From contig JAKZAP010000009.1 of the NCBI GenBank assembly GCA_023053575.1, positions 19,821,869 to 19,885,868 of the forward strand: a stretch of 64,000 nucleotides of DNA. Direction: 5' to 3'. Positions 22,501 to 34,500 of this stretch are shown here, piece after piece. The DNA comes from Branchinecta lynchi (lineage: Eukaryota; Arthropoda; Branchiopoda; Anostraca; Branchinectidae). A program made the translations under genes and the position numbers. Within the stretch, counting starts at the first letter, position 1. Every line of letters starts with the position of its first letter. The notes under the pieces were generated by a model that saw nothing but the letters and a program-made list of their open reading frames with translations, had not been told where the DNA came from and did no database searches.

Positions 22501-25500
22501 AATGAACAAATGTCTCCAATCAACCGTTCTTCTTGAATATTTTTTAACCAGTTAAGCCCAAACATATATCTAGAAGAAATTCCAATACGATCCGGCCAAC
22601 GCTGTACAAGATTTGAATGAATTGCGCTTTTTGTCTTGGAGTCTGCATGTGCAAACCTCCAGAAAGGAATATCCCCATTTTGAAAACGTCACGCTCAGGA
22701 GAAGAATGCTCTCCGTGGCCATGTCTGTAAATGCATTCTCCGTCGTGTGTTTAAGTATGGTTTCATTGTTCAGGTGTCCTTTAATCCCTGAACAGTGGGC
22801 TTGGAACATTTTTTTTATTTTTTTATGAGCCTAAGGGCATCATAATAAAGGCTGTGAGAGCAACACCTTATATTCCATTGCATAAGCTTAATTTTTGCAG
22901 AGAATGGTACTCATACCACTTCCCAGAGTTGGTCAAAATCGTTCCCGACAACTATGCCTATGCCCAAGTTGCCCAGCTTATCAAAGACAGAAAGACTCTG
23001 TCCGAAGAAAGCATCCCTCAACTTGAAGAATTACTGATGGATTCCACTAAAGCCAGAGCAATTGTTGATGCTGCTATGATGTCAATGGGTAAGAACTAGT
23101 TCTGGTTCAGTTTTGAAAAGGTCACTGGCAGTAGAAGAAAAACTGTTTCACTAATGGATGGTTTCGTTTTTGCAGATACCGTAGTATCTGGACCAGTCAA
23201 CCACGAAGCCAAGATTTTTGGATACCTTATGCCAAACTTTGGGTATATCTAGCGTTTGAAAAATTATCTCAGAATAGTAGTATGAAATTGCACAAAAAAG
23301 CGACATGCAGTACGCTACTACTCGCTTCTATGTCAAGGCTACCGTGTTACTGCAGGGTACTATTAGAAAGGCTGGATGTTACTGTAGCAAGACAGGATGC
23401 TACTGGATACTACGCCTACTGCTTAAGATTGGCCCAGTCTAAGGCACTTTAAATAGACAGTACATATCAGTAGATGCAACTTTTTCGTACAACTATCATA
23501 CAACTACGCAGGCTACAACTTTTTCATCGGGATAGCCTATGCCAAATGCTGGATAGCTGTTTGCTAAGAAATATAATGTATATAAAATGAGAATTGCTAA
23601 AACAAAGTACGGTGATAAGTTGGTTGTAGTCATTAATCATAATGACAAACCATGTGATTTGTTTATATCACAGAAATATTTTTATTTATTTTATTTATTA
23701 ATAGAAAAAGACGTTAAGCCGAAGCTTCTCTCTCTACAAGCACACATTTTATTACTTTTAAAGAAAAATCTAGTTTTGCAACCGATTGTACGCGAAAACA
23801 AGAACAAAGAAACATATGTGGATTTAGAACTGTTTACTCAGTAGGATACCGTTATTTTTTTTTAGTATATATATCAATAGTTTATTGAGATTAAAGGGTA
23901 ATATTTTCATTTCTGGAGGCCTTTATTTTTAAATTAGGAAAATAAAAATTTCTTTGAAAAGGGGGTTAATTTGATATATAAATTGGTAAATTTCATGTAA
24001 TTAGGGGTTTATTTTATCGGGGTGCGTCTGGTCTAGGATCGGCGTTCTTATACTACTCATAAGCTTAAAGAAATCCTTTTCAAAGTCATTTGTACCTTTA
24101 GTTCTAAGGGCTGTGTTGTGATCTATATATCCTTTTAAGTAAGCACTTTCAGTGAATCCTAGTATTCTGTGTACTCTTTTCAGTATCAAACCTTTTTGTA
24201 AATAGAATTCTAGATTCCTGTGGTGAATTACATAGCTGGTTTTATCTAATACTGTGGTACATAGCTTACCGTTAAAGTGTTCCGGTGCTAATGGTAAATT
24301 CCTGTGTAATTCATGTATTTCTTTTTGATATTCAAAATATACCTCATATACCCTGACGAAAGAAATAGAAAACCGTGGTTTTCGGGGTTTTTTCTTGATC
24401 AGCTAATTATCCCTCTAGGATGATGTGCGAGGGATAAACATAAATTCGGATATTTCGGTTGCACTTCCGGCAAACCGTCCTCAGCGAAAAACAAAACAAA
24501 ACTAAATCATAAAATCCACCACAATCACAACAGAAGAACGATGCGGAACCAACAGACAATAAGACGAGATGTAACTAAAAACCAGAAGAAAACGGTGGGG
24601 ATGCAGATAAAAATAAAATAACGAAAGATAAAATGTGCGTGTTAAAAATGTATATGTACAAATCTGTGATTATTTACAATTCTGAGCTCTATTTATATTT
24701 ACAATTTACCATCCGTCTGGGAAAGCGCAGAAGCTTTCACTCAGAAAACGGCCCACTCGAAAAATCCATTATACGTTGACCACTATTGATAAAATCTTCC
24801 ACAAAACTGGTTCACGGTTTTCTATTTCTTTCGTAATGACTGGTCAGCTTGGCTTCAAACCGTATATACCCTGACCTACCTACTATAGAAGATTTCTGAT
24901 CGGTTGATTTCTGAGCTTCACTAAAATCATCAATATTTTATCGTGTCTCAGTATCCAGCGTTTGACATCGTGTATCCAGGGTTAGGCATAGGTTATACCA
25001 AACGATATACCCAGCGTCTGGTATAGGCTTTCCCAAAATCAGGAGTTTGTGGTAGAATCAGAGAGAGACTTTGTTTTAAAAACGACTTTCACAGCGCGTG
25101 GCGCCGAATTAGCGTTTCACGTCAGGTAATTTATACACTTATCAGATAACAAGAGCTACGAGCTCATATGGCACTTGTTACGAGTAGGCACGGCTCGGTT
25201 ATGTCAATGATATATGTAGTGTTTGCTAGGTGTCTTCCCACCAAGTTTCATCTCGATCCCTCCACTCAGCGTTTCCCAAGATTTCCGGTTGTCCCCTCCA
25301 GCTCCCCCCAAAAGTCACCGGATCCGGTCTGGATTTTAAGTTGGTTGTCTGAGGCATGAGGTCGTTCCAAATATCAAGTTTCATCGAGATCCGATCACCC
25401 GTTCAAAAGTTATAAATACCTCAAGATTCCGGATTCCCCCTCCCTCCACTCCCCCCACGGTGCTCGGATCGGGGAAGTGAGTATTTCTGACTTAATCATT

Positions 25501-28500
25501 TGGGGTCCCTGATACGCCTGCCAAGTTTTATCGTCCTAGCTTATGTGGAAGTGCCCGAACTAGCAAAACTTGGACAGACCGACGGACGGACAGAAATTGC
25601 GATCGCTATATGGCACTTGGCCGAAGGGCAAGTGCCATAAAAACCGATCGTCACCGAAATGCTGAGTCAACACAACAAAATAATAGATAAATCACTGGTT
25701 AATAAGGTTTACAAACGTAGGTATGAAACTCTTCCTGTATCTCTCGTGGATTGGTGGGAGAGGTTGAAGGTTGGGGACTTTGTGGTAGTTGGGTCTTTGA
25801 GGTCGGGATCTTAAAGGTTGAAAAGGCGGGGGGAATAAATCTTGGAAACGCGGATTTGTCATGGCTTTATTGCCAAACCGGGTACACAGGAGGGTTCTTC
25901 TCTCCGATAAAGTGAGCTGGAAATGCTTCAGAAGGAGGTGATATGGGAGTTTACCTTGACCATGAATAATTCTTAATGCTCGCTTCTGGACTGACTATTG
26001 AATTAGATTGAGAAACAGTTAGACCAAAATGCCAAACGGGACAACAATATTCAAGAATAGGGCGGATAAAACTTGTATGTAGCTGGATTTTAGGGCAAGA
26101 AAATTTGGAGAAAAATTTAAGCATAGAAAGCGCCAAATTAGCTTGCTTTGTGATGTTAGCGACGCGGGCCTCCCACTTCAGATCGTTCGAGATAGTGATA
26201 CCGAGGAGCTTGCACTGCTGGACAGACTGATCTGGACCTGCATTTTGTTGGTTTTGCGGTTATCCTGGCATGTGAGGCAAAAACGAAAATTGTCAAATTG
26301 GTGTCTTTAGAAGTAAGCCCAAAGAAATACTTTTAAACCCACTAACATTACCAGCACCAAACTTCTTTCTCACCAATTAGGCAAAAACCTAGGCTCTTGT
26401 TATGGTGATTTTGAAAGTGAGATGACTTTTTCAGACACCACGATCAGTTAGTACGATTGGTACCATGGTAACTGAATATCAGAGACCACGGTAACTGGAC
26501 AGGTACTTAGCAACCACGGTAACTGCAAGAACAACTTTAGAGCATGGTATCGGATACTGCAAAAACGCAACTACACAGCCGGAAGTTTCATAACAGATAA
26601 CACAAGGCTGCGCAGTTTCAGGCAACGCTCGGGATTTTATCTCTTTTGATGTTCAAAACATTATGCATTGAAGATTATATTTTATTACTATTTATTTAAA
26701 CTAGGATACGACCAACTAGGGTCAAACGAATGACAAAAAGCGAATCCATGAGATCTGAAATGCCTTGGTAGATTTCTGCCAGAATAGCAATAATAATGAT
26801 ATAATTACAATTATAAGGCTTTCGCCTCTATAAATTTCTCGGTACACTTTACAGACTAAATTGAATTTCAACCAGGTCGACACCTGCTTTGAATTGGTTG
26901 ATATTTTCGGCATTTATAACGCTTTCTGGAGATTGTTCCAATATTCTACTATGCGGTTTCTAAAGCTCCATTTCTAATCACTTTTCAGAATTTCTTTTCA
27001 GAAATTAGCCTGCCTTTAATGACATTAAACTTATTCTCTTTGTAGGTATGGACATCTCCCCCATTGATCTGATCAACATCGAGCGGTTCGCCAAGAGGGT
27101 TATCGGACTCGCCGAATACCGTCGCGAACTCCACGAATATTTGAAGTCCAAAATGCACCAGGTCGCGCCAAATCTTTCCGTTCTGATTGGTGAACAAGTT
27201 GGTGCTCGACTAATCTCTCATGCTGGTTCTCTGACCAATTTGGCGAAATACCCGGCGTCAACGGTGCAGATTCTTGGTGCCGAAAAGGCGCTTTTCAGGT
27301 ATGTTTTTTCTGGTGCTACCCCTTCAGAACATTGAATGCAAGGATGCCCATCCTTACCAAGCCTGTGTCATCTTAACATAAACCTACACTGTAAAGTTTC
27401 TGTATCGTCTTAACATGTACCTACACTGTAAAAAGTTTCTAAGGATTAAAGTTGACTGCAGTATTTGCTACTAGGATTAATCTTATCTCTAATGGGATAA
27501 GATTAATCCGAATTAGAGGAAAGTCTTATCTCGGTAGAGACAAGATTAATCTCAGTAGTAAATAATGCAAGATTGTTTTGTTTACAGTGTAATGCTGACG
27601 AGCTTATCCTTGCGGTTTCTCACCACGTGCGTAAAGTTGGTACATTCCAGTTCGAATTCTTCGGAAGAAAAACACGGGATCAGCTCCTACACCATCTAAA
27701 GTTTCTTAATAAATAACACAAGGATGCTTAGTTGAAATTTCCCTCCATTGCATAAAGATTTTTTAGAGGAGACCTGATTGAAACATTCAGATTAATCAAT
27801 GGAAGTTATGACAATTTTGAAGTGACTGATTTAGTAAGATTCAGCATTCACCGTCATCATCGGGGGCACGCGTACAAGCTTAAAAAGTCAAGATTCCACA
27901 AGGACGTTTTTAAGTGGGGTTTTGACAACAGAATTGTTGATCCTTGGAACAGCCTTACCGAAGATACGCTTAATGCCGAATCGATCAATAGTTTTAAGTC
28001 CATTGTTGATGAGATTTTTAACTCTGATCAGTTCGACTACTCAAAATTTCTTAGAGTTATTTAGAGGCAAAGCCTTTTCTCTTGCTTTGAATTTAACACT
28101 TGGGATTTATCTGTTACGATTTGGCAAACGTTATGCATGACAAGCATTGCCAGGAAGAGCCGACAAACCTTCGAAGAAGCATCTGCAACTTCCTGGATAT
28201 CATGACGACATTAAAAAAGTCAACGGATGCTTTTTTCGACGGTATATCTGTTATGAACTTCCGACAGTACGCGGATTGAACAAACGACTCGGAGACAATT
28301 TTTGTTGGCTTGCGTTTTTTGATGGCTTACAGAAGAACAACATGACAAAATTGAGCAGATCCAAAAGAGAGCATGTAAAGTAATACTGGGAATGGGATAT
28401 GAGGATTATGAAAAAAGCTTGGAGATCTTAAAGATCACGTCGTTAAGGCAAAGGAGGCATATGCTTACCATGAGATTTGGCACAAAGATACTAGCGTCCG

Positions 28501-31500
28501 AATTACATCGTAACATTTTCCCCGAGTTCTCCGAAAAAAGAAGTTGCCGAAATACAAGAATGACCGAAAATCTCACAATGAATCAGAAGAAGCAACTAAT
28601 TTCTCCTCCAATACACTCATCTGAGCGTTACCTAAAGTCTTTTGTACCATACTTTATCAAACAGTTTAACAGTTCCTAGCTGCGGTATGCAATTTTTACT
28701 TGTTTTTATTTATTGATGTAGTTTATTTACGCACTTGATTGTTTTATTTAGAAATTTTATGCGAGATACGGTATGTAATTTTGACCTGACTTTTGTTTAT
28801 TTTATTAATGTAGTCTATTTATTGTTATCAGATAATTAATATTGACCTGTCGAGTTGATTGATATTGATTGAAGTGTCTGTAGTTGTATTGACATATCCC
28901 AAGCTATTTTTATGTATTTAAAGATATTATGGATTAAATCATTATTTATTATAAGAGACGCATGGTGACATAGAGCAAGCGTGGTCGACTGTCAGGTCAC
29001 GTTGGGCCCATTGTATTGTGCAAGAGACGCGTGGGTGTTTTTTATTTGTCTTCTAGCTTTAAGCAATTTGGTAATAATTTGATTGATTGAAGGAAATTCG
29101 TAGGTTTATATTTTAACCCCGTTGTCTTTTACACCAATCGTTACTTTGTATTCTCAGTATTTTAAGGAACTGCTTAAAGCTCCAACCCATTCGGGCAATT
29201 CATGCGCGGTACGAAAGAAGTTTTGTCTCCTCCTTTGTGAGTTTTTTCAACGCGAAATTTTAAATTCTTTTCCTCTTTTTTATATTATTTATTGAATTTT
29301 TAGCGTTTTAGTTTGTTGCAATTCTTGTTCTTGTGTAATTATTTAATATTTGACGATGTAAAAGCGCAATTGTATATAGTTATGTTTGACGAGATAACAA
29401 ATATTCGGTTTTTTTGTGAATACCGTAAGGAATGTTTATCGAATAATAAAGATTGATTGATTGATTGATTGATTTTATATGTAATTCGACCACTTTCTAA
29501 TATATGCTGATAATTTTGGTTAGCTTTAATGGATGTTTTACTCTACACACCTGCTATATTCGGCTGGTCCGTAATTGGTGTTCAAATAAAATTGAATTGA
29601 ATTGAAGGATGAACATGGGGACAAAAAATGACGACGTAGATCTAGAAAAGTTTTCTCATTTTATTCATTTCCAGAGCTCTCAAAACTAAAGGCAACACTC
29701 CGAAATATGGTCTCATTTTCCACTCTACATTCATCGGCCGTGCTGGAGCGAAGAATAAGGGACGGATCAGCCGATACCTGGCCAACAAATGCTCCATTGC
29801 ATCAAGAATTGATTGTTTCAATGAAACCCAGACGGATGTGTTTGGCAAGGCTCTCAGGTAGGAGTCCTTTAACGTTTCACTTAAAGTTCAATGGGCACAT
29901 CAAACTACCCCAATCCCACTCTGTAACAACCTATGAACAATGCTTACCCCCTAGATCAGCAGCTTTTTCTACAGTTTCCTCTCTGTGATATTTCAAAGCG
30001 TAATTTTTGGGGCCAGTACATGCTCAATTTACTAGCTTGGACAAAGATAAAAGTGATGTTTCTTATAATACCTAGTATATCTTTATTTTATGCATAAATC
30101 AGCTTGTATGATTCAGATAAGCTTATTGTATATTCTGGTACATTTTATAAAGCAAATTAATCAAGCTTCACAACACTATTCCACAAAGAAAAACTTTTAA
30201 TAGGCACTTTCATGGAACTTCTGATGAAACACTAGGACAATCAGGTAAACTGCATCTGCGGCTTGACTTTGGTGACATCTCAAATATATCCTTTTCTATC
30301 AAGCATTGCTAGAAGTTTTTGAATTTCCTGCCACGATATCCCAGCTCCAATGATTTGGATCGCCGAAATGCCAGAGAGGTAAAGACAAGGGATAACAAGA
30401 AAACTGCCGATTTTCGTAGCGTCTTCTAAAGGAAGTCGGAAATGTTTATTTGTGAAGCATTTAATACAAAGTAAAGCATTAGAAGTGTCCATTGTGCTTT
30501 AAGCATCTCCAGCTCACTACTTTATCGGAGAGAAGAACCCTCCTGTGTACCCGGTTTGGCAATAAAGCCATGACAAATCCCCGTTTCCAAGATTTATCCC
30601 CCCCGCCTTTTCAGCCTTTAAGATCCCGACCTCAAAGACCAACTCCCAGAAAGTCCCCTCCCTTCAACCTCTCGCACCAATCCAAGAGATACAGGAAGAG
30701 TTTCATACCTGCGTTTGTAAACCTTATTAACCAGTGATTTGTGTGTTATTTTGTTGTGTTGACTCAGCTTTTCGTTGACGATCGGTTTTTTTCTGGTACG
30801 TATATAAATCACCTGACGTGTTTCGGCGCCACGCGCTGTGAAAGCCGTTTTCTGAAATTAAAGTCTCTCTCCTTCTCTCAAGTTTAACCTAAAATGGCTG
30901 GGATAGGACAACCTAGTTACCCACCACTTATTCACTTTAATTGGCTTGAAGACCCGCTGAAAATACGTTACTTCGTTGTTCCCCTATTCACGGATAATTT
31001 GTTTGTCAAATAGTGGAATTTCCGTGTGATTTGTGATACCTCTATGCGCTTGTATTTTTGTTGTATGCCTTACGAGAAAGATTCATGATTTTTGTTTTTT
31101 GTTCAGGCGTCAAGCAATCTTCACCAATCTCACCACTGCCTACTGAAAATCCGCGTTTATGTTGAGATTAAAATTTCCCGCGTCATAGTCGAATTTAAGC
31201 TGTGTGGACGGCCGCAGATATTCTGAACGTCAGATAGTGGACAATAAAAAAATCTCTTGCAGAATCCAAATAATTCAGTGTATTCAACTAAATGACACAA
31301 AAATTAAGTCGGCTTTTGAGATAAATTTTAAGAAGGATATTAGAAGTCAATTAATCGATTTTGGTTGCCTGAAATCGCACTTCCAGCGAGATTCGGTGGG
31401 GTGATCCTGCTGTAGAGTCCCTCGCTTGTTGGTAGATGGTAAGATAGAGATAAGATTTGTTTGCGCCAAGAGCCGACGGCCATGGCAAATGAAAAGATAA

Positions 31501-34500
31501 ACATAAATAAAAAAATAATGTCCCCTGTAAGCACCTACCATGTGGGCTAGGACCACCAGAAATGGGCGAATCCGATCCAGGATTCGAATCCAAATCCAGG
31601 GCTAGGTACGAATCCACCATTTCGTGCTAAGGACGAATTCGGGATCGAATCTGACCTTAACAAAAATCAAATCATGTACATAGGTTATGGTTTAAAAATC
31701 AGAGATGACAAAAAGTATTGATATCTAAGGTAATCAGATAGCGTGATAAGTTATTGAGGATGTAGTTGGTGGAGACAAAAATTTTAACGGATTCGTAAGA
31801 TTGAGGGTTCGGAATCTGAGTCCGAACTCAGCCTGACAAGAAGAGGATTCGAATCCGGCCAAAAGGATTAATCCCGGATTCGGATTTGCCCATCTTTGAG
31901 GACTACTGTGGGAACCTCTCCCAACTGTTTGAAAACAACCAAAACAACAATTCTCCTGGGCGCTTCGCATCCATTTGTATCCACCCCTTTGTTGTATATT
32001 GGCTGAACCGGCTCACTGGCATCATAGTGTAGCCGACGTGTCTTGGTTGGTAGCGCTACAGTAGAAGCTTTGTGCCAAGCTTCGTAAAGCAGTACAATGC
32101 TCTTTAGCATTGTTCTGCCTTGTTACTTTTTTTCCTTTTAAATTATTATTTTATCTTTATTTATGACTACAAAAACATCGTATTTGGGCTCTGCCCACGA
32201 GAGATATGTTTTGCTTTATTATTAAATAAATTGAAAATAAAAAAATAGACGTCGTTATTATTATTTTATTATTATTTATTATTATTATTATTATTTATTT
32301 ATTACATCGTATCACTGATATCCCATTGATGCTTTCATTCCGTACGTTTCCATTAGTGACGAGAATCGATTGTTCTCCGCTCGTCCAAGTCTATTAAATT
32401 AAATTTTATTTGTAACCCATCTAGGTAAAGACGGAGTATGGTAAAAAATGAAAAGAGGGAGAAACAACATAGCACCAACAACAACCAAAATAATTAAAAT
32501 CAGTAAAGCGGAACATCATGGAGCTCCATGGGTGGTCACAGCTGTCCTTCATCCAGCTGATGGATCTCAGGTCATTATCTTCCTCGGGTTTGACCTCATT
32601 TTATCTTGATACAGTAATTTTGTTGACAAAAACCGAAAATTCCGTTAGTCCGTGAATGGTTTGAAAATAAATTGAATAAGAATTTTAAAAAAGTTAAATC
32701 CCATTGATGCCTTCATTTCGCACGACTCCATCGGTGACGAGAATCGATTGTTCCTGCTCGGATTTATTGTTAACCTTCCATTTTTTTACAGGGACCAAGT
32801 TGAAGAACGTCTGAAGTTCTACGAGACCGGCGACCTCCCTAGGAAGAACGTGGATGTGATGAGCGAAGCTGTGAAAGACGTAAGTCTCATCTTTCTTCTG
32901 AATATTGGTTGAATTGTTTTTGTTTATTTCCCTTGTGCTTTGCAGAGATGGGCGAATCCGATCATGAAAGGATTCGAATCCGGATCCAGGGCTGGGTCTA
33001 AATCCGGTTCCGAATCTACTGCTATATATTGAGGATTCGAATCCGACTTTAATAAAAATCAAATCATGTACATATCTTATAATTTAAAAATCAGATGTGA
33101 CAAGAAGTACTGATATCTAAAGTAATCAGATAATGATAGATTACTGAGGATTCTTGGTGGTGGAGACCAAAAAGTTGGATTGTCTAAGCACACTCTGTAA
33201 AATTCGGAAAATGGAAATAGGATGGATGAAGACTAGAAATTTGAGCGGATCCGTAAGATTGAGGGTCTGGAATCCGAGTCCGAATCCAGCACGATAAGCA
33301 GAAGATTCGAATCCGGCAAAAAGGACGAATCCTGGGTTCGAATCCGGATTCGGATTCGTCCATCTCTGGTGCTTTGTCGCGAGTAAGCGAATCCAGCATA
33401 CATTCTTCATGCCCCGTCCTGCCACTTGTTACAGTGAGCAAATTTGTGCAAACGGGAAAATCCAGAAAAAGCCGTCTCGTTCGTTAAACTGGCTGAAAAC
33501 TTGAGGAGATACCAGAAACAGTGAAAGCCAGGCTTCCACTTCCGGATTCCAGGCAGCTGTTTTCAGTCACGCCCAAAACGTCTAGAAGTTCAGGGTGTTG
33601 GACACTCCAGATTACGGATGTCTGGAAGGTGCCATAAACGCAACCGTTCGAGAAAAACATAAAAGTGCACATAGAAAGGAAAGGGAGAGTGATTGACAGT
33701 TGCAATCGGGATGCAAGAGGTACATTGTGCGAAGGCGACATCTATGAAATGGGGAAGAATAGCAAAATTTTATTGTCATCGTTATCATGCAAATCTGAAA
33801 GGGTTGGCTTGACTGTGCGCGTTGTACTGAATTCGTAGTCGGAACAACTCTGCTACTCTCGCCTTTGGTGAAATTAGCTAAATGAAAGCATAAAGTTTAA
33901 CCTAAAAGAGCTTAAATAGGACAGTCTAGTTACCCATCATTTTTTCACTGAAAGAGGCTTGAACGCCCGATGAAAATATGTTTCTTTGTTGCTCCGCCGT
34001 TCTTGAGTTTGTAATTTCGATGCCGGATTTGTGGTACCTCTATGCGTTTGTACCTGTGTTGTATGCTTGACGATTACGATTAACGAAACACGCGTGTTCA
34101 TGAGTAAATCCCCTCGCTGCCAGCTGATCACTGGCCAGCCACTGAAAAACCACATTTATGTTAAGATTCGAATTTTCCGCGTAATAGTAAATTTTGTATT
34201 GTGAGGACGGCCTTAGAAATCCTGAACATCACTACTAGAGTAGATTTTGAAAAATAAAAAAATTCCTTAGCAGAATCCAAATAATTCAGTGGATTCAGTC
34301 GATTGATGAAAAATAGTTTTGCTTTTCAGTTAAACTTTAAAGGTCATGTCTTACCCATAATATTATGCAACCTACTTCCATAATCACTCCATATATTTCT
34401 AAACCCGGAGACCCCAGTTTCGTTCTAACCTCTAACCATTCTAACCCCTTTAACAAAACCACGCTCATGTCGATGGTTATTTGCGAGAAGTTTTTCCATC

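Larger units (their letters stand above)
23216..25030. mobile_element. Possible foldback-like element, family P, enclosing the Polinton fragment
   Basis: The left arm (23216-23246 and, after repeat J1, 23534-23570) has GATACCTTATGCCAAAC and GATAGCCTATGCCAAATGC. The right arm (24945-25030) has the inverse, with ATACCCAGCGTCTGGTATAG and CCAGCGTTTGACATCGTG. The unit is roughly ATGCCAAACGCTGGATA. No flanking duplication was found. Confidence 0.45.
23169..26566. mobile_element. Possible foldback-like element, family W, copy 2, spanning most of NOP56 intron 4
   Basis: Left end TTTTTGCAGATACCGTAGTA (23169 onward). The right arm, about 26440-26566, has three GGTAACTG units and ends GGTATCGGATACTGCAAAAA, the same motif inverted. 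Inside lie family P arms, a Polinton fragment, N1, a LINE and R4. Whether this is one element or two independent pieces is unproven. Confidence 0.4.

Noticed and set aside
31351..31620. Minus-strand frames around 31340-31620
   Set aside because: They cross the border of hAT-like MITE U1 and have no coherent features.
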